Of a stretch of DNA of 55,463 nt, positions 48,340 through 55,463 are shown in pieces. The stretch is from positions 1 through 55,463 of the forward strand of contig JADGBT010000027.1 of the NCBI GenBank assembly GCA_015231375.1, given 5' to 3'. A model generated the notes under the pieces. That model was not told the origin of the DNA and searched no databases. It saw only the letters and a list, made by a program, of their open reading frames with translations. The translations under genes and the position numbers were made by a program. The stretch's first letter is position 1, and every line of letters starts with the position of its first letter. This DNA comes from Magnetococcales bacterium. Its GTDB lineage: Bacteria > Pseudomonadota > Magnetococcia > Magnetococcales > Magnetaquicoccaceae.

Positions 48340-48998
48340 AGGCCATCTACCGCATCGCCTGGAAGGACGTGGCCGGAGATCTGCGCCGTCGCGCCACCCT
48401 GTCGTCCATGCTCTTTTTCGCCATTTCCGTGCTGATCGTGTTTCAGGCCGCCTTCGAACCCGATCGCAAGGAGGCGCTGCGTCTGCTGCCCGGTCTGCTG
48501 TGGGCCACCACCTTGTTCACCACCCTGGTGGGACTGGGCCGGGTCTTCCAGGCCGAAGAGGAGGATGGCGCCTTCGAGGGATTACTGCTGGCGTCGGTTC
48601 CCCGTGGGGTGATCTTTTTTGGCAAGTGGCTCGGCAATCTCCTGTTGACCCTGCTGGTGGAATTCCTGATACTCCCTTTGACCCTGGTGCTGTTCAACGT
48701 CGATGCCTGGAGCCATGTGCCGGCCATCCTCGGCATCCTCACCCTGGGCACCCTGGGATTGACCGGTCTGGGTACCTTGCTGGCCGCCATGACCCGAGGC
48801 GCCCGCTCGCGGGAAACCCTGCTGGCGCTGCTGCTGCTGCCGTTGACCGCGCCGATGCTGATCGCCGGAGTCCAGGCCATCGCCGGTGTGCTGCTCCAAA
48901 ACGGCGCAGTGGAACCATGGCTCAAGCTGCTGATCATTTTCGATTTGGTCTATCTTGCCATGGCCCCCTGGGCGTTTGGCTGGCTGGTGGAGGAGTGA
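48333..48998 (+). CDS. ccmB: Haem exporter membrane subunit CcmB
   Basis: 221 residues, six membrane helices. GTG start overlapping the ccmA stop. Typical stretches are AIYRIAWKDVAGDLRRR at the start and FQAEEEDGAFEGLLLASVPR in the first loop, then LGLTGLGTLLAAMTRGARSR. Works with CcmA as ABC half-transporter in haem delivery. Confidence 0.93.
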   Translation: MLKAIYRIAWKDVAGDLRRRATLSSMLFFAISVLIVFQAAFEPDRKEALRLLPGLLWATTLFTTLVGLGRVFQAEEEDGAFEGLLLASVPRGVIFFGKWLGNLLLTLLVEFLILPLTLVLFNVDAWSHVPAILGILTLGTLGLTGLGTLLAAMTRGARSRETLLALLLLPLTAPMLIAGVQAIAGVLLQNGAVEPWLKLLIIFDLVYLAMAPWAFGWLVEE

Positions 48999-49010
48999 AC
49001 CGACAACATC

Positions 49011-49709
49011 ATGAAAATCCTTAAAAAAATTCAGACACTCCTCGGCGTCGCCACCCTGGTTCTGCTGGCCGTGGGGCTGTGGTTCGTCTACAACGCCCCC
49101 GAGGACTTCCAGCAGGGCGGCGCGGTGCGCATCCTGTACATCCATGTGCCCTCCGCCAAAATGGCCCTGTTGAGCTATCTGTTTCTCACCGTCGCCTCGG
49201 CGCTGTACCTTTGGAAACGCTCCGAAACCGCCGACATCCTCGCCGAGGCCGCCACCTCGGTGGGCGCGGCCTTCACCGCCATCACCCTGGCCTCCGGCTC
49301 CATCTGGGGCAAACCCATGTGGGGAACCTGGTGGGCCTGGGACGCGCGCCTCACCTCCATGCTGGTGCTGCTGATCCTCTTCAAGGGGCTGATGGTGCTG
49401 CGCAACTCCATGGACGATCCCGTCAAGGGCGCGCGGGCCACCGCCATCCTGGCCATCATCGGCGCGGTGGATCTGCCCATCATCCACTACTCCGTGGTGT
49501 GGTGGCGTACCCTGCATCAACCCCCCTCCATGGCCGCGTCCGGCAATGCCGGGGTGCACATCTCCGGTCCGCTGCTTCCTCCATTGCTGATCCTCTCCGG
49601 CGCGTTTATGCTCATGGGACTGTACATGGTGACGGTCAAAGCCCGCCAGATCGAAGCCCGCCGCCGCCTGGACGCCCTGGAATCCGCAAGGATGCACCCC
49701 GATGAATGA
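49011..49709 (+). CDS. ccmC: Haem handling protein CcmC
   Basis: 232 residues, six membrane helices. Loads haem on CcmE. The tryptophan-rich WWD motif KPMWGTWWAWDARLTSML is intact, with conserved haem-ligand His residues (YIHVPSAKMALL and DLPIIHYSVVWWRTLHQP). Starts 12 bp after ccmB and overlaps ccmD by 8 nt. Confidence 0.95.
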   Translation: MKILKKIQTLLGVATLVLLAVGLWFVYNAPEDFQQGGAVRILYIHVPSAKMALLSYLFLTVASALYLWKRSETADILAEAATSVGAAFTAITLASGSIWGKPMWGTWWAWDARLTSMLVLLILFKGLMVLRNSMDDPVKGARATAILAIIGAVDLPIIHYSVVWWRTLHQPPSMAASGNAGVHISGPLLPPLLILSGAFMLMGLYMVTVKARQIEARRRLDALESARMHPDE

Positions 49710-49839
49710 CTATACCCCCTATATCGCCGCTGTTTATCTGTTGGCCGTCGCCGTGTACGGCGGCTATACCCTGCACTGGCATCTGTCCTGGAAACGCCTC
49801 CAGAAACAACTCGATCACCACGAGTCCGCAACCTCATGA
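49702..49839 (+). CDS. ccmD: Haem exporter accessory protein CcmD
   Basis: 45 residues, too short for many gene finders. One membrane helix (about 7-26, YIAAVYLLAVAVYGGYTLHW) with a following basic cytoplasmic tail (WKRLQKQLDHH). It binds the CcmABC complex and helps release holo-CcmE. Starts inside the ccmC stop and its TGA overlaps the ccmE ATG. Confidence 0.88.
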   Translation: MNDYTPYIAAVYLLAVAVYGGYTLHWHLSWKRLQKQLDHHESATS

Positions 49840-50291
49840 AAACCCTTGCGAACAAACGCCTCTATCTCATCCTCACCGTGCTCGTGGTGGGTGGGTCCCT
49901 GGCCGCGCTGGTTTTTTCCTCCTTCACCGGCGCCCTGGTCTATTTCCACACCCCCACCGAAGCGGTCGCCAAACAACGTGAACTCGACGGCAAAAAAATT
50001 CGCGTCGGCGGCATGGTCCAGGCCGGTTCCCTGGCGCGCGAGGCCGGCACCCTGAAGATCCGCTTCCTGGTCACCGACGGCAACGCGCAAATCCCGGTGC
50101 GCTACGACGGCATGGTCCCGGACCTGTTCCGCGAAGGTCAGGGCGTGGTGGTGGAAGGCACCTGGAAATCCGGACAGGATTTCAGCGCCGATACCATCCT
50201 CGCCAAACACAGCGAAGACTACGTGCCGGTGGAAATGAGCGAGCAGGGAATCGCCAAATCCAAAGAGTCGCTGTTGAAATCCCTGAAATGA
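49836..50291 (+). CDS. ccmE: Haem chaperone CcmE
   Basis: 151 residues. N-terminal membrane anchor (about 9-29), then a periplasmic OB-fold. Haem is bound covalently through H125 in the motif LAKHSEDYVPVE, with Y129 as iron ligand (the HxxxY type). It carries haem from CcmC to CcmF. ATGA overlap with ccmD. Confidence 0.95.
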   Translation: MKTLANKRLYLILTVLVVGGSLAALVFSSFTGALVYFHTPTEAVAKQRELDGKKIRVGGMVQAGSLAREAGTLKIRFLVTDGNAQIPVRYDGMVPDLFREGQGVVVEGTWKSGQDFSADTILAKHSEDYVPVEMSEQGIAKSKESLLKSLK

Positions 50292-50334
50292 CCCATTCAC
50301 CCCAAGCCTTGCCAAGAGTCTCCCAGAAAACACC

Positions 50335-52293
50335 ATGTGGATCGAAATCGCCCACTTTTCCACCCTGATCGCCCTGATGCTGGCCGCGCTGCTGCTGATC
50401 GCCCCGTTGATCGGGGTGCGCTGGCAGCGGGTGGTCTGGATCCGCGTGGCCCGACAGGCCGCCTTCATGATCTGCGCCCTGCTCACCCTGGCCTCCGCCG
50501 GGCTGATCGCCTCTTTTCTGAATCACGATTTTTCGGTGAAATATGTCGCCGAACACGCCTCCCTCAAGCTGCCGGTCTTCTATCTGGCCACAGCCATGTG
50601 GGGCGGACACGAAGGCTCCCTGCTGCTGTGGACCTGGATGCTCTCCTTGTTCGTGGCCATCGCGGCCTGGAAACACTGGAAAACCCATCCGGTCTCCATG
50701 CCCTGGGTGCTCTCCATCAATGGAGGACTGCTGCTGGGTTTTTTGCTGCTGGTGGTGTTCTTGTCCAGCCCCTTTGAACGGCTGCTCTCGCCCCCGGCGG
50801 ATGGCCGCGACCTCAACCCCTTGTTGCAGGATCCGGGCATGGTGTTCCACCCCCCGTTCCTCTACATGGGCTATGTGGGCTTCGCCATCCCCTACGCCTT
50901 CGCCATGGCCGCGCTGATCACCTCACAAGGCGACAGCGAATGGATCCTGGCCACCCGCCGCTGGACCCTGTTCTCCTGGGCCATGCTCACCATCGGCATC
51001 GTCTTCGGCGCCTATTGGGCCTACTATGAACTCGGCTGGGGCGGATACTGGGCCTGGGATCCGGTGGAAAACGCCTCCTTCATGCCCTGGCTCACCGGTC
51101 TGGCCTTTCTGCACTCGGTCATGGTCCAGGAACGGCGCCGCATGTTCAAAACCTGGAACCTCTTTTTAATCATCACCACCTTTGCCCTCTCCCTGCTCGG
51201 CACCTTTCTGGTACGCTCCGGGGTGCTCTCTTCGGTCCACGCCTTTGCCACGGATCCGGGACGCGGGGTCTATATCCTGATCTTCATGTCCGCGCTGCTG
51301 CTGTTCTCTTTTGGACTGCTCACCGCCAAATCCGATCAACTCCGGGAAACCCCGCAACTGGAAAGCCCCTGGTCCAAAGAGTTCTCCTTCTTGATCAACA
51401 ACCTGTTCCTGGTGGCCGGCGCCTGTACCGTGCTGCTGGGCACCTTGTATCCCCTGGCTATCGAAACCCTCTCCACCGCCAAGGTCTCGGTGGGCGCCCC
51501 CTATTACAACAAAGTCTTCATCCCCATCATGCTCGGCATGCTCGCCCTGATGGGTCTGGGACCGCTCATCCCCTGGCAACGGGCGTCGCTGGCCAAACTG
51601 CGTCAGGAGTTCCTGCCCGCCGGGATCATCGGTCTGCTCGGCATGGTGGTCGCCCCGTTGATCGGTATCAACCATCTTTCCGGCGCCATCGCCACCGGGC
51701 TGATTCTTTTTGTCGGCACCACCCATCTGACCGATCTGCTCCGCAACACCAAAACCCGCATGAGCCGGGAATCCCTCACCGCTCCCGGCGCATTCCTGCG
51801 CCTCGTCACCCGCAACAAACGGCGTTACGGCGGCATGCTGGTGCATCTCGGCACCCTGGTGATGGTGGCCGGATTCGTCGGTTCCGGACTCTTCCAGGAG
51901 GAGCGGGATCTGTTCTTGGCCAAGGGGGACTCCATGCGCATCGGCTCTTGGAGCCTGACCCTGGAATCCATGGAAAAAACCGCCCGCCGCAACTGGCAAG
52001 CCGACGAGGCGGTCATCCGCGCCGAACGCCCGGGGGAGGCCACCTTGACGCTCAGACCCCAGAAACGGGTCTACAGCGAAAACTCCCAGCCCACCACAGA
52101 GGCCGCCATCCACAGCAGTTGGCGCGAAGATCTGTATGTGGTGCTCGGGGATGGGGTCAAGGATGGGGTATGGGCCTTCCGCATCTATCGCACGCCCCTG
52201 GTCGCGTGGATCTGGGTGGGTTCCGGCATCATGGTGGTGGGGGTCTTCTGGGCCATGTTGCAGGGACGACGGCTGCAACGGCGCGCGCCATGA
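50335..52293 (+). CDS. ccmF: Cytochrome c haem lyase subunit CcmF
   Basis: 652 residues, about 15 membrane helices. Attaches haem to apocytochrome CXXCH motifs. It contains AMWGGHEGSLLLWTWML and the WWD-family motif WGGYWAWDPVENASFMPWL, with conserved His residues. The C-terminal periplasmic domain is normal. Starts 43 bp after ccmE. Confidence 0.95.
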   Translation: MWIEIAHFSTLIALMLAALLLIAPLIGVRWQRVVWIRVARQAAFMICALLTLASAGLIASFLNHDFSVKYVAEHASLKLPVFYLATAMWGGHEGSLLLWTWMLSLFVAIAAWKHWKTHPVSMPWVLSINGGLLLGFLLLVVFLSSPFERLLSPPADGRDLNPLLQDPGMVFHPPFLYMGYVGFAIPYAFAMAALITSQGDSEWILATRRWTLFSWAMLTIGIVFGAYWAYYELGWGGYWAWDPVENASFMPWLTGLAFLHSVMVQERRRMFKTWNLFLIITTFALSLLGTFLVRSGVLSSVHAFATDPGRGVYILIFMSALLLFSFGLLTAKSDQLRETPQLESPWSKEFSFLINNLFLVAGACTVLLGTLYPLAIETLSTAKVSVGAPYYNKVFIPIMLGMLALMGLGPLIPWQRASLAKLRQEFLPAGIIGLLGMVVAPLIGINHLSGAIATGLILFVGTTHLTDLLRNTKTRMSRESLTAPGAFLRLVTRNKRRYGGMLVHLGTLVMVAGFVGSGLFQEERDLFLAKGDSMRIGSWSLTLESMEKTARRNWQADEAVIRAERPGEATLTLRPQKRVYSENSQPTTEAAIHSSWREDLYVVLGDGVKDGVWAFRIYRTPLVAWIWVGSGIMVVGVFWAMLQGRRLQRRAP

Positions 52294-52349
52294 GCGCGAT
52301 CCCGTCCATTCGCCATCCCGTTCCATTCACGGCAAGGCCATCGGATCAC

Positions 52350-52355
52350 AAGGAG
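52350..52355 (+). promoter_or_regulatory. Ribosome binding site that fixes the ccmG TTG start
   Basis: AAGGAG 8 nt before the TTG at 52364. No ATG or GTG is available in frame before the membrane helix. Confidence 0.7.
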
Positions 52356-52363
52356 AACACGGC

Positions 52364-52903
52364 TTGAACGGTCTGTGGAAAATCGTCTTGTTGGGAGTGG
52401 TGATGGCCATCCTGCTCCTGTTCGCTTTGGGACTGAAAAACGATCCACGGGACATCCCTTCGCCCCTGGTCAACCGTCCGGCGAACGACTTCACCGCTCC
52501 CGCTCTGGAGGGAGATCAACCGGTACGCTTGTCGGCCCATCGGGGCCAATGGGTGCTGGTCAATTTCTGGGGGTCGTGGTGCGTCAGTTGCGTCGCCGAG
52601 CACCCCTATCTGATGGAACTGGCCAAACAAACCAAAAAACGCACCGATTTTGTCATGCTGGGCGTGGACTTCCGCGACAATCCCGATTCGGCCCGCGCCT
52701 TTCTGGCCCGCCACGGCAATCCGGGTTATGCCCACGCCCAGGATCCGGAACAAAAAATCGCCATCGACTGGGGCGTATACGGCGCGCCGGAATCCTATCT
52801 GGTGGATCCCAACGGCACCATCCGCATGAAGCACACCGGTCCCTTGTTTCCCGGCTGGTTCGAGCAGCGCGCCTTGCCCCTGATGCAAGGAGCGGTCAAA
52901 TGA
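52364..52903 (+). CDS. ccmG: Thiol:disulfide interchange protein CcmG/DsbE
   Basis: 179 residues from a TTG start set by AAGGAG 8 nt upstream. One membrane anchor (about 5-23), then a periplasmic thioredoxin fold with active site C73-V-S-C76 (NFWGSWCVSCVAEH). GAPESYLVDPNG is the cis-Pro and substrate region typical of CcmG. It reduces apocytochrome and CcmH cysteines. ccmH overlaps its stop. Confidence 0.92.
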   Translation: MNGLWKIVLLGVVMAILLLFALGLKNDPRDIPSPLVNRPANDFTAPALEGDQPVRLSAHRGQWVLVNFWGSWCVSCVAEHPYLMELAKQTKKRTDFVMLGVDFRDNPDSARAFLARHGNPGYAHAQDPEQKIAIDWGVYGAPESYLVDPNGTIRMKHTGPLFPGWFEQRALPLMQGAVK

Positions 52904-53370
52904 GGCTTTTTTCTCCATTGCTGTTGCTGGCCTGGCTGCTGGTGATGCCCGGTCCGGCGCTGGCCGAACTCCGGAACGAGGATCCCACCGAGGCCATGGT
53001 GCGTCACATCGCCAAGGATCTGCGTTGCGCGGTGTGTCAGAACCAATCGGTTTATGAGTCCAACTCCGATCTGGCCAAGGACATGCTGAACGTGATCCGC
53101 ACCAAGGTCGCCGCCGGAGAACAAGAGACCGCCATCCGGGACTATTTCTTTCAACGCTACGGGGATTACATCTACCTGGAACCCACCACACAGGGCATGA
53201 ACACCCTGCTGTGGAGCGCTCCGTTCATCGGATTGGGAATCGGGGGATTGGCTTTGTGGCTTGCCATGCGCCAATGGCGCAAACGAACCCGCGAGAACAC
53301 CCAACCCGTTCCCACCAATACCGCCATGCAAGAACGCATTCAAAAAGAGCTGGATCAGGTCCACCTGTAA
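52900..53370 (+). CDS. ccmH: Cytochrome c maturation protein CcmH
   Basis: 156 residues. Signal peptide (ends ALAEL, about residue 22), then a three-helix domain with the redox motif LRCAVCQNQ (C43, C46) and a C-terminal membrane helix (about 107-125). It reduces and presents apocytochrome to CcmF. It overlaps ccmG by 4 nt. It lacks the TPR (CcmI) extension, and no ccmI follows within the window. Confidence 0.93.
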   Translation: MRLFSPLLLLAWLLVMPGPALAELRNEDPTEAMVRHIAKDLRCAVCQNQSVYESNSDLAKDMLNVIRTKVAAGEQETAIRDYFFQRYGDYIYLEPTTQGMNTLLWSAPFIGLGIGGLALWLAMRQWRKRTRENTQPVPTNTAMQERIQKELDQVHL

Positions 53371-53398
53371 TCCCACCCAATCCAACCCCCCTCATCAC

Positions 53399-53450
53399 GG
53401 GTCCAGGGTGGTTACCACCCTGGCAGGGTGTGGGGCAGCGCCCCACGACC
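53399..53450. repeat. REP-like palindromic element
   Basis: Two hairpins side by side: CCAGGGTGGT / ACCACCCTGG (53403-53412 with 53414-53423, single-base loop) and GTGGGGC / GCCCCAC (53430-53436 with 53440-53446). It lies between the convergent ccmH and TPR genes. Elements of this form are common intergenic repeats in GC-rich proteobacteria. It may also end transcription from both sides. Only one copy is seen here. Confidence 0.7.
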
Positions 53451-53483
53451 TTCATTCTTTATTTCTTGTCCAACATCAATCCT

Positions 53484-53975
53484 TCATTTCTTCTTTTTCT
53501 TCTTACCTTTGATCTTCTCGACAGCAGGTTCCAACGCCGCGCGCAGTTGTTTGATCTGTTGCAACGTCACCGCGCACGCCGCCTGATCCTCCAATTTTTC
53601 GTAAACCGGCAACTCTTCTTCCTGACGGACCCGCAACGACTCGGCCCACTCCCCCCGGATTTCATGAATGAACGCGATCCGGTCAAACACGATGGCGCAA
53701 TCCCGCAGGTCACCCAGCGTATCGAAAGTCGGCAATGCCTCCTCCCGCAGCAACCGCAACGCCTCCTCCAATTCCCCCTGGGAAGCCAGAAGATCGGCCA
53801 TTTTGCCCTGGGTGACCGCCTTGGAGCGCCCATCACCGGCCTGCTCGAAGACCGGAAGCGCCTCCTCCCGATGAATGCGCAACGCCTCGTCGAATTGACC
53901 ACTGGCCGCCAGTCGATCGGCCTCCAGACCCCGCGCAAGAGCTTTCAACACCCTGTCCGCCACCTGTTCATCCAC
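53484..53975 (-). CDS. Small TPR-repeat protein, Lys-rich C-terminus
   Basis: 163 residues from a GTG with GAGGAG 7 nt upstream; a TTG at 53993 with its own GAGGGA site is an alternative that adds six residues. TPR-like units of the 41-residue kind seen in the upstream gene: FDEALRIHREEALPVFEQAG, LEEALRLLREEALPTFDTLG and WAESLRVRQEEELPVYEKLE. The C-terminus ends in a run of Lys (KGKKKKKK). No signal peptide or enzymatic motif. It is in the same reading frame as the upstream TPR gene, separated by its TGA and a few codons, so it could be a broken-off part of that gene. Function unknown; it should bind protein partners. Confidence 0.75.
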   Translation of the reverse strand: MDEQVADRVLKALARGLEADRLAASGQFDEALRIHREEALPVFEQAGDGRSKAVTQGKMADLLASQGELEEALRLLREEALPTFDTLGDLRDCAIVFDRIAFIHEIRGEWAESLRVRQEEELPVYEKLEDQAACAVTLQQIKQLRAALEPAVEKIKGKKKKKK

Positions 53976-54002
53976 CTTGATTCTCCTCGTCAAATGAATC
54001 CC

Positions 54003-55316
54003 TCAAAGCGCCTTTCCCGATTGGGAACGCGCCTGATCGATATGGCCGATTCGTGTGCGTATCAGTGCCACGGAACGGGTGTCTCCCATCTGCTCGAAAA
54101 CTGGCAAAGCCTCTTCTCTGAAGATCCTCAACGCCTCATCCAGTTGGCCGCGCGCATGATGGATATCCCCGATCTTGACCATTGTGACCGCCCGTGATCG
54201 AATGTCTCCCAATCGCTCGAAGATCGGGAGTTGTTCTTCCAGGCGAATCCTCAGCGCCTCATCCAGTTGGCCGCGCGCATGATGGATATCGGCGATCTGG
54301 CCCAGCGTCACCGCCCGTTCTCGAAGGTCTCCCAATCGCTCAAAGACCGGGAGTTCTTCTTCCACGCGAATCCGCAGCGCCTCATCCTGTTGGCCGCGCG
54401 CTTGATGGATATCGGCTATCCGGCCCAGCGTGATAGCCAATGACCGTTCATCTCCAAGCCGCTCAAAAACCGGAATGATTTCTTTCTGCAAGACCTGTAA
54501 GGCCTGTTCCAGGTTTCCCCGTCTGAAATACAATGCCGCCACATCCGTTGCGGCCATGGCAGCCGTGTGCGGATCGTTCAGGGATTCGAACCGGGTGCGG
54601 GCCGTCGTCAGATCGGTCAACGCCTCATCCCATACCCCCAAATCTTTGCGCAGAACTCCCCGCTCTCGCCATAAACTGGCCACTCCCCAGGAGTTTTCGG
54701 AATGGGAAGCCAGATAGTCATCGATGGCCGCGATCCGTTCCAGGGCCGAGGCTCGATCCGTCTTGCCTCCCCCATCATAAACCGGACGCGGCACGGAGAG
54801 TTGAGGAAATTTCTGGGATGATTCGGAACGCAGAAACGACAAAACCGCGCTGCGCCAGGACCACAAATCCGGAGCTTCCAGACCCAGGGCGCGGATATGG
54901 GGCGGCTCCAGCCAGATCACCAGAGGCCGCATGGCATGATCGGCCAGGGATTCCCGCAGATAATTCATGGCATGGCAGTAATGCCACCCCTGCTCCAGGC
55001 GCAGCCAAGTTCCAAGCCCCAGCAGATGAACCGGAGAGTGATCCTGTGGCAAGGCATCCAGGGCATCAAGCAGCGAGGCTGCGCTCTCCCACTCCAGACG
55101 CATCTTCAGACGAGTGCCGCGATAGCCCCTTTGATCCAACACACCGATGACCTGATCCCGATAAACGCCATCCCCATACTCAGCCAGCACCAACGAGAAA
55201 CCGGGAGAAGCCGCCAGTCGCGCCAATTGCAGCAAGGCGCCATGGTGTTCCGGATCCAGGGTAAAGGAGGTTTTCGGTTCAGGCTCGCCGGGATCACGGG
55301 GTGGATGGGGCGCCAT
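54003..55316 (-). CDS. TPR protein with an N-terminal STAND-like region lacking a P-loop
   Basis: 437 residues. Residues about 15-190 run TSFTLDPEHHGALLQLARLA, FSLVLAEYGDGVYRDQVIGV, then a segment with PVHLLGLGTWLRLEQGW, RPLVIWLEPPHIRALGLEAPD and LWSWRSAVLSFL. This is the layout of a STAND NTPase core, but where a Walker A should be there is AEYGDGVY, with no GKS/T, so nucleotide binding looks lost. From about 230 come TPR units, most regular as 41-residue repeats (LGDLRERAVTLGQIADIHHA, then RGQLDEALRIRLEEQLPIFE). The final repeat is cut by the stop at 54003. I recall similar inactive STAND-TPR proteins in conflict and signalling systems, but no effector is visible. The start ATG at 55316 overlaps the end of the upstream gene by 23 nt. 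Confidence 0.75.
   Translation of the reverse strand: MAPHPPRDPGEPEPKTSFTLDPEHHGALLQLARLAASPGFSLVLAEYGDGVYRDQVIGVLDQRGYRGTRLKMRLEWESAASLLDALDALPQDHSPVHLLGLGTWLRLEQGWHYCHAMNYLRESLADHAMRPLVIWLEPPHIRALGLEAPDLWSWRSAVLSFLRSESSQKFPQLSVPRPVYDGGGKTDRASALERIAAIDDYLASHSENSWGVASLWRERGVLRKDLGVWDEALTDLTTARTRFESLNDPHTAAMAATDVAALYFRRGNLEQALQVLQKEIIPVFERLGDERSLAITLGRIADIHQARGQQDEALRIRVEEELPVFERLGDLRERAVTLGQIADIHHARGQLDEALRIRLEEQLPIFERLGDIRSRAVTMVKIGDIHHARGQLDEALRIFREEALPVFEQMGDTRSVALIRTRIGHIDQARSQSGKAL
54010..54560 (-). repeat. 41-residue (123-bp) TPR repeats
   Basis: The stretch CGCCTCATCCAGTTGGCCGC (or a close form) starts at 54132, 54255 and 54378, exactly 123 bp apart. The copies remain very similar at DNA level, so duplication is recent or they are kept alike by recombination. 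The unit number may vary between strains. Confidence 0.8.
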
Positions 55317-55463
55317 CTTGATATCCCGGCAGAGTGCGCACGATGGGATGTGAACGCCACCAATAATCGTTGTATTCCAACAAGGCCAAGTTGCGTAACA
55401 ATTTGACGGGAGGTTCCTGCAGCACCTGCGCCTTATTCGCTTCATTGCCTTGATCAATGGTGC
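55294..55463 (-). CDS. C-terminal end of an upstream gene (partial)
   Basis: The last 55 codons of a gene entering from the right edge. The end reads EPPVKLLRNLALLEYNDYWW then RSHPIVRTLPGYQDGAPSTP and stop. I do not recognise it. Its stop lies 23 nt inside the TPR gene start, so the two are probably translationally coupled and this gene is the likely partner (effector or enzyme) of the TPR protein. The frame is supported by the overlap and by the lack of stops only; it may be part of a longer known protein. Confidence 0.55.
   Translation of the reverse strand, partial: TIDQGNEANKAQVLQEPPVKLLRNLALLEYNDYWWRSHPIVRTLPGYQDGAPSTP

Noticed and set aside
54010-54560. CRISPR-like array
   Set aside because: The 123-bp repeats are in-frame TPR units with no short spacers.

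Overview
The window looks like chromosome from a GC-rich, Gram-negative proteobacterium. Evidence for this is lpxC (lipid A), a complete division and cell-wall (dcw) cluster, an outer-membrane two-partner secretion pair, a System I cytochrome c maturation operon and an NtrY/NtrX-type two-component pair. The mix of alphaproteobacterial-style traits (NtrX without GAFTGA), a DUF4390 gene before ntrY, a sulfur-globule-like secreted protein and two PiT phosphate transporters with DUF47 partners would fit a magnetotactic-coccus-type lineage (Magnetococcia). That placement is inference from gene content, not something the sequence proves.

Left part (1-8921, minus strand): the 5' end of a very large TpsA exoprotein, its TpsB transporter, topoisomerase III (topB), and a secreted Asn/Trp/Gly-rich low-complexity protein followed by a strong hairpin. 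Middle part (9345-53370, plus strand throughout): (a) a SIS-domain isomerase, a CHASE histidine kinase and an NtrC-type regulator, coupled by ATGA overlaps; (b) a phosphate island with PiT, DUF47, a terminator, a second DUF47, a second PiT, a divergent DUF47/PhoU-like protein and a Sel1 protein, followed by a NhaD/ArsB-type ion transporter; (c) rnpB, then a promoter with perfect hexamers and the dcw cluster rsmH-ftsL-ftsI-murE-murF-mraY-murD-ftsW-murG-murC-murB-ddlB-ftsQ-ftsA-ftsZ, a terminator and lpxC; (d) a DUF4390 lipoprotein with ntrY-ntrX, then a RelA/SpoT-domain synthetase; (e) a SPOR-domain protein and ccmABCDEFGH. Right edge (53484-55463, minus strand): a REP-like palindrome, two TPR genes and the tail of a third gene. 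The larger TPR protein has an N-terminal region that resembles a STAND NTPase without a P-loop, so it is the best candidate for an undescribed system.

The genes work together in recognisable units. The dcw cluster makes lipid II and assembles the divisome, with start/stop overlaps at most junctions. The PiT/DUF47 genes should handle low-affinity phosphate uptake. ccmA-H export, chaperone and attach haem to c-type cytochromes. Several start codons are not ATG (rsmH TTG, ftsI GTG, ccmB GTG, ccmG TTG, DUF4390 GTG) and were set from Shine-Dalgarno spacing, overlap with the upstream stop, or homology.
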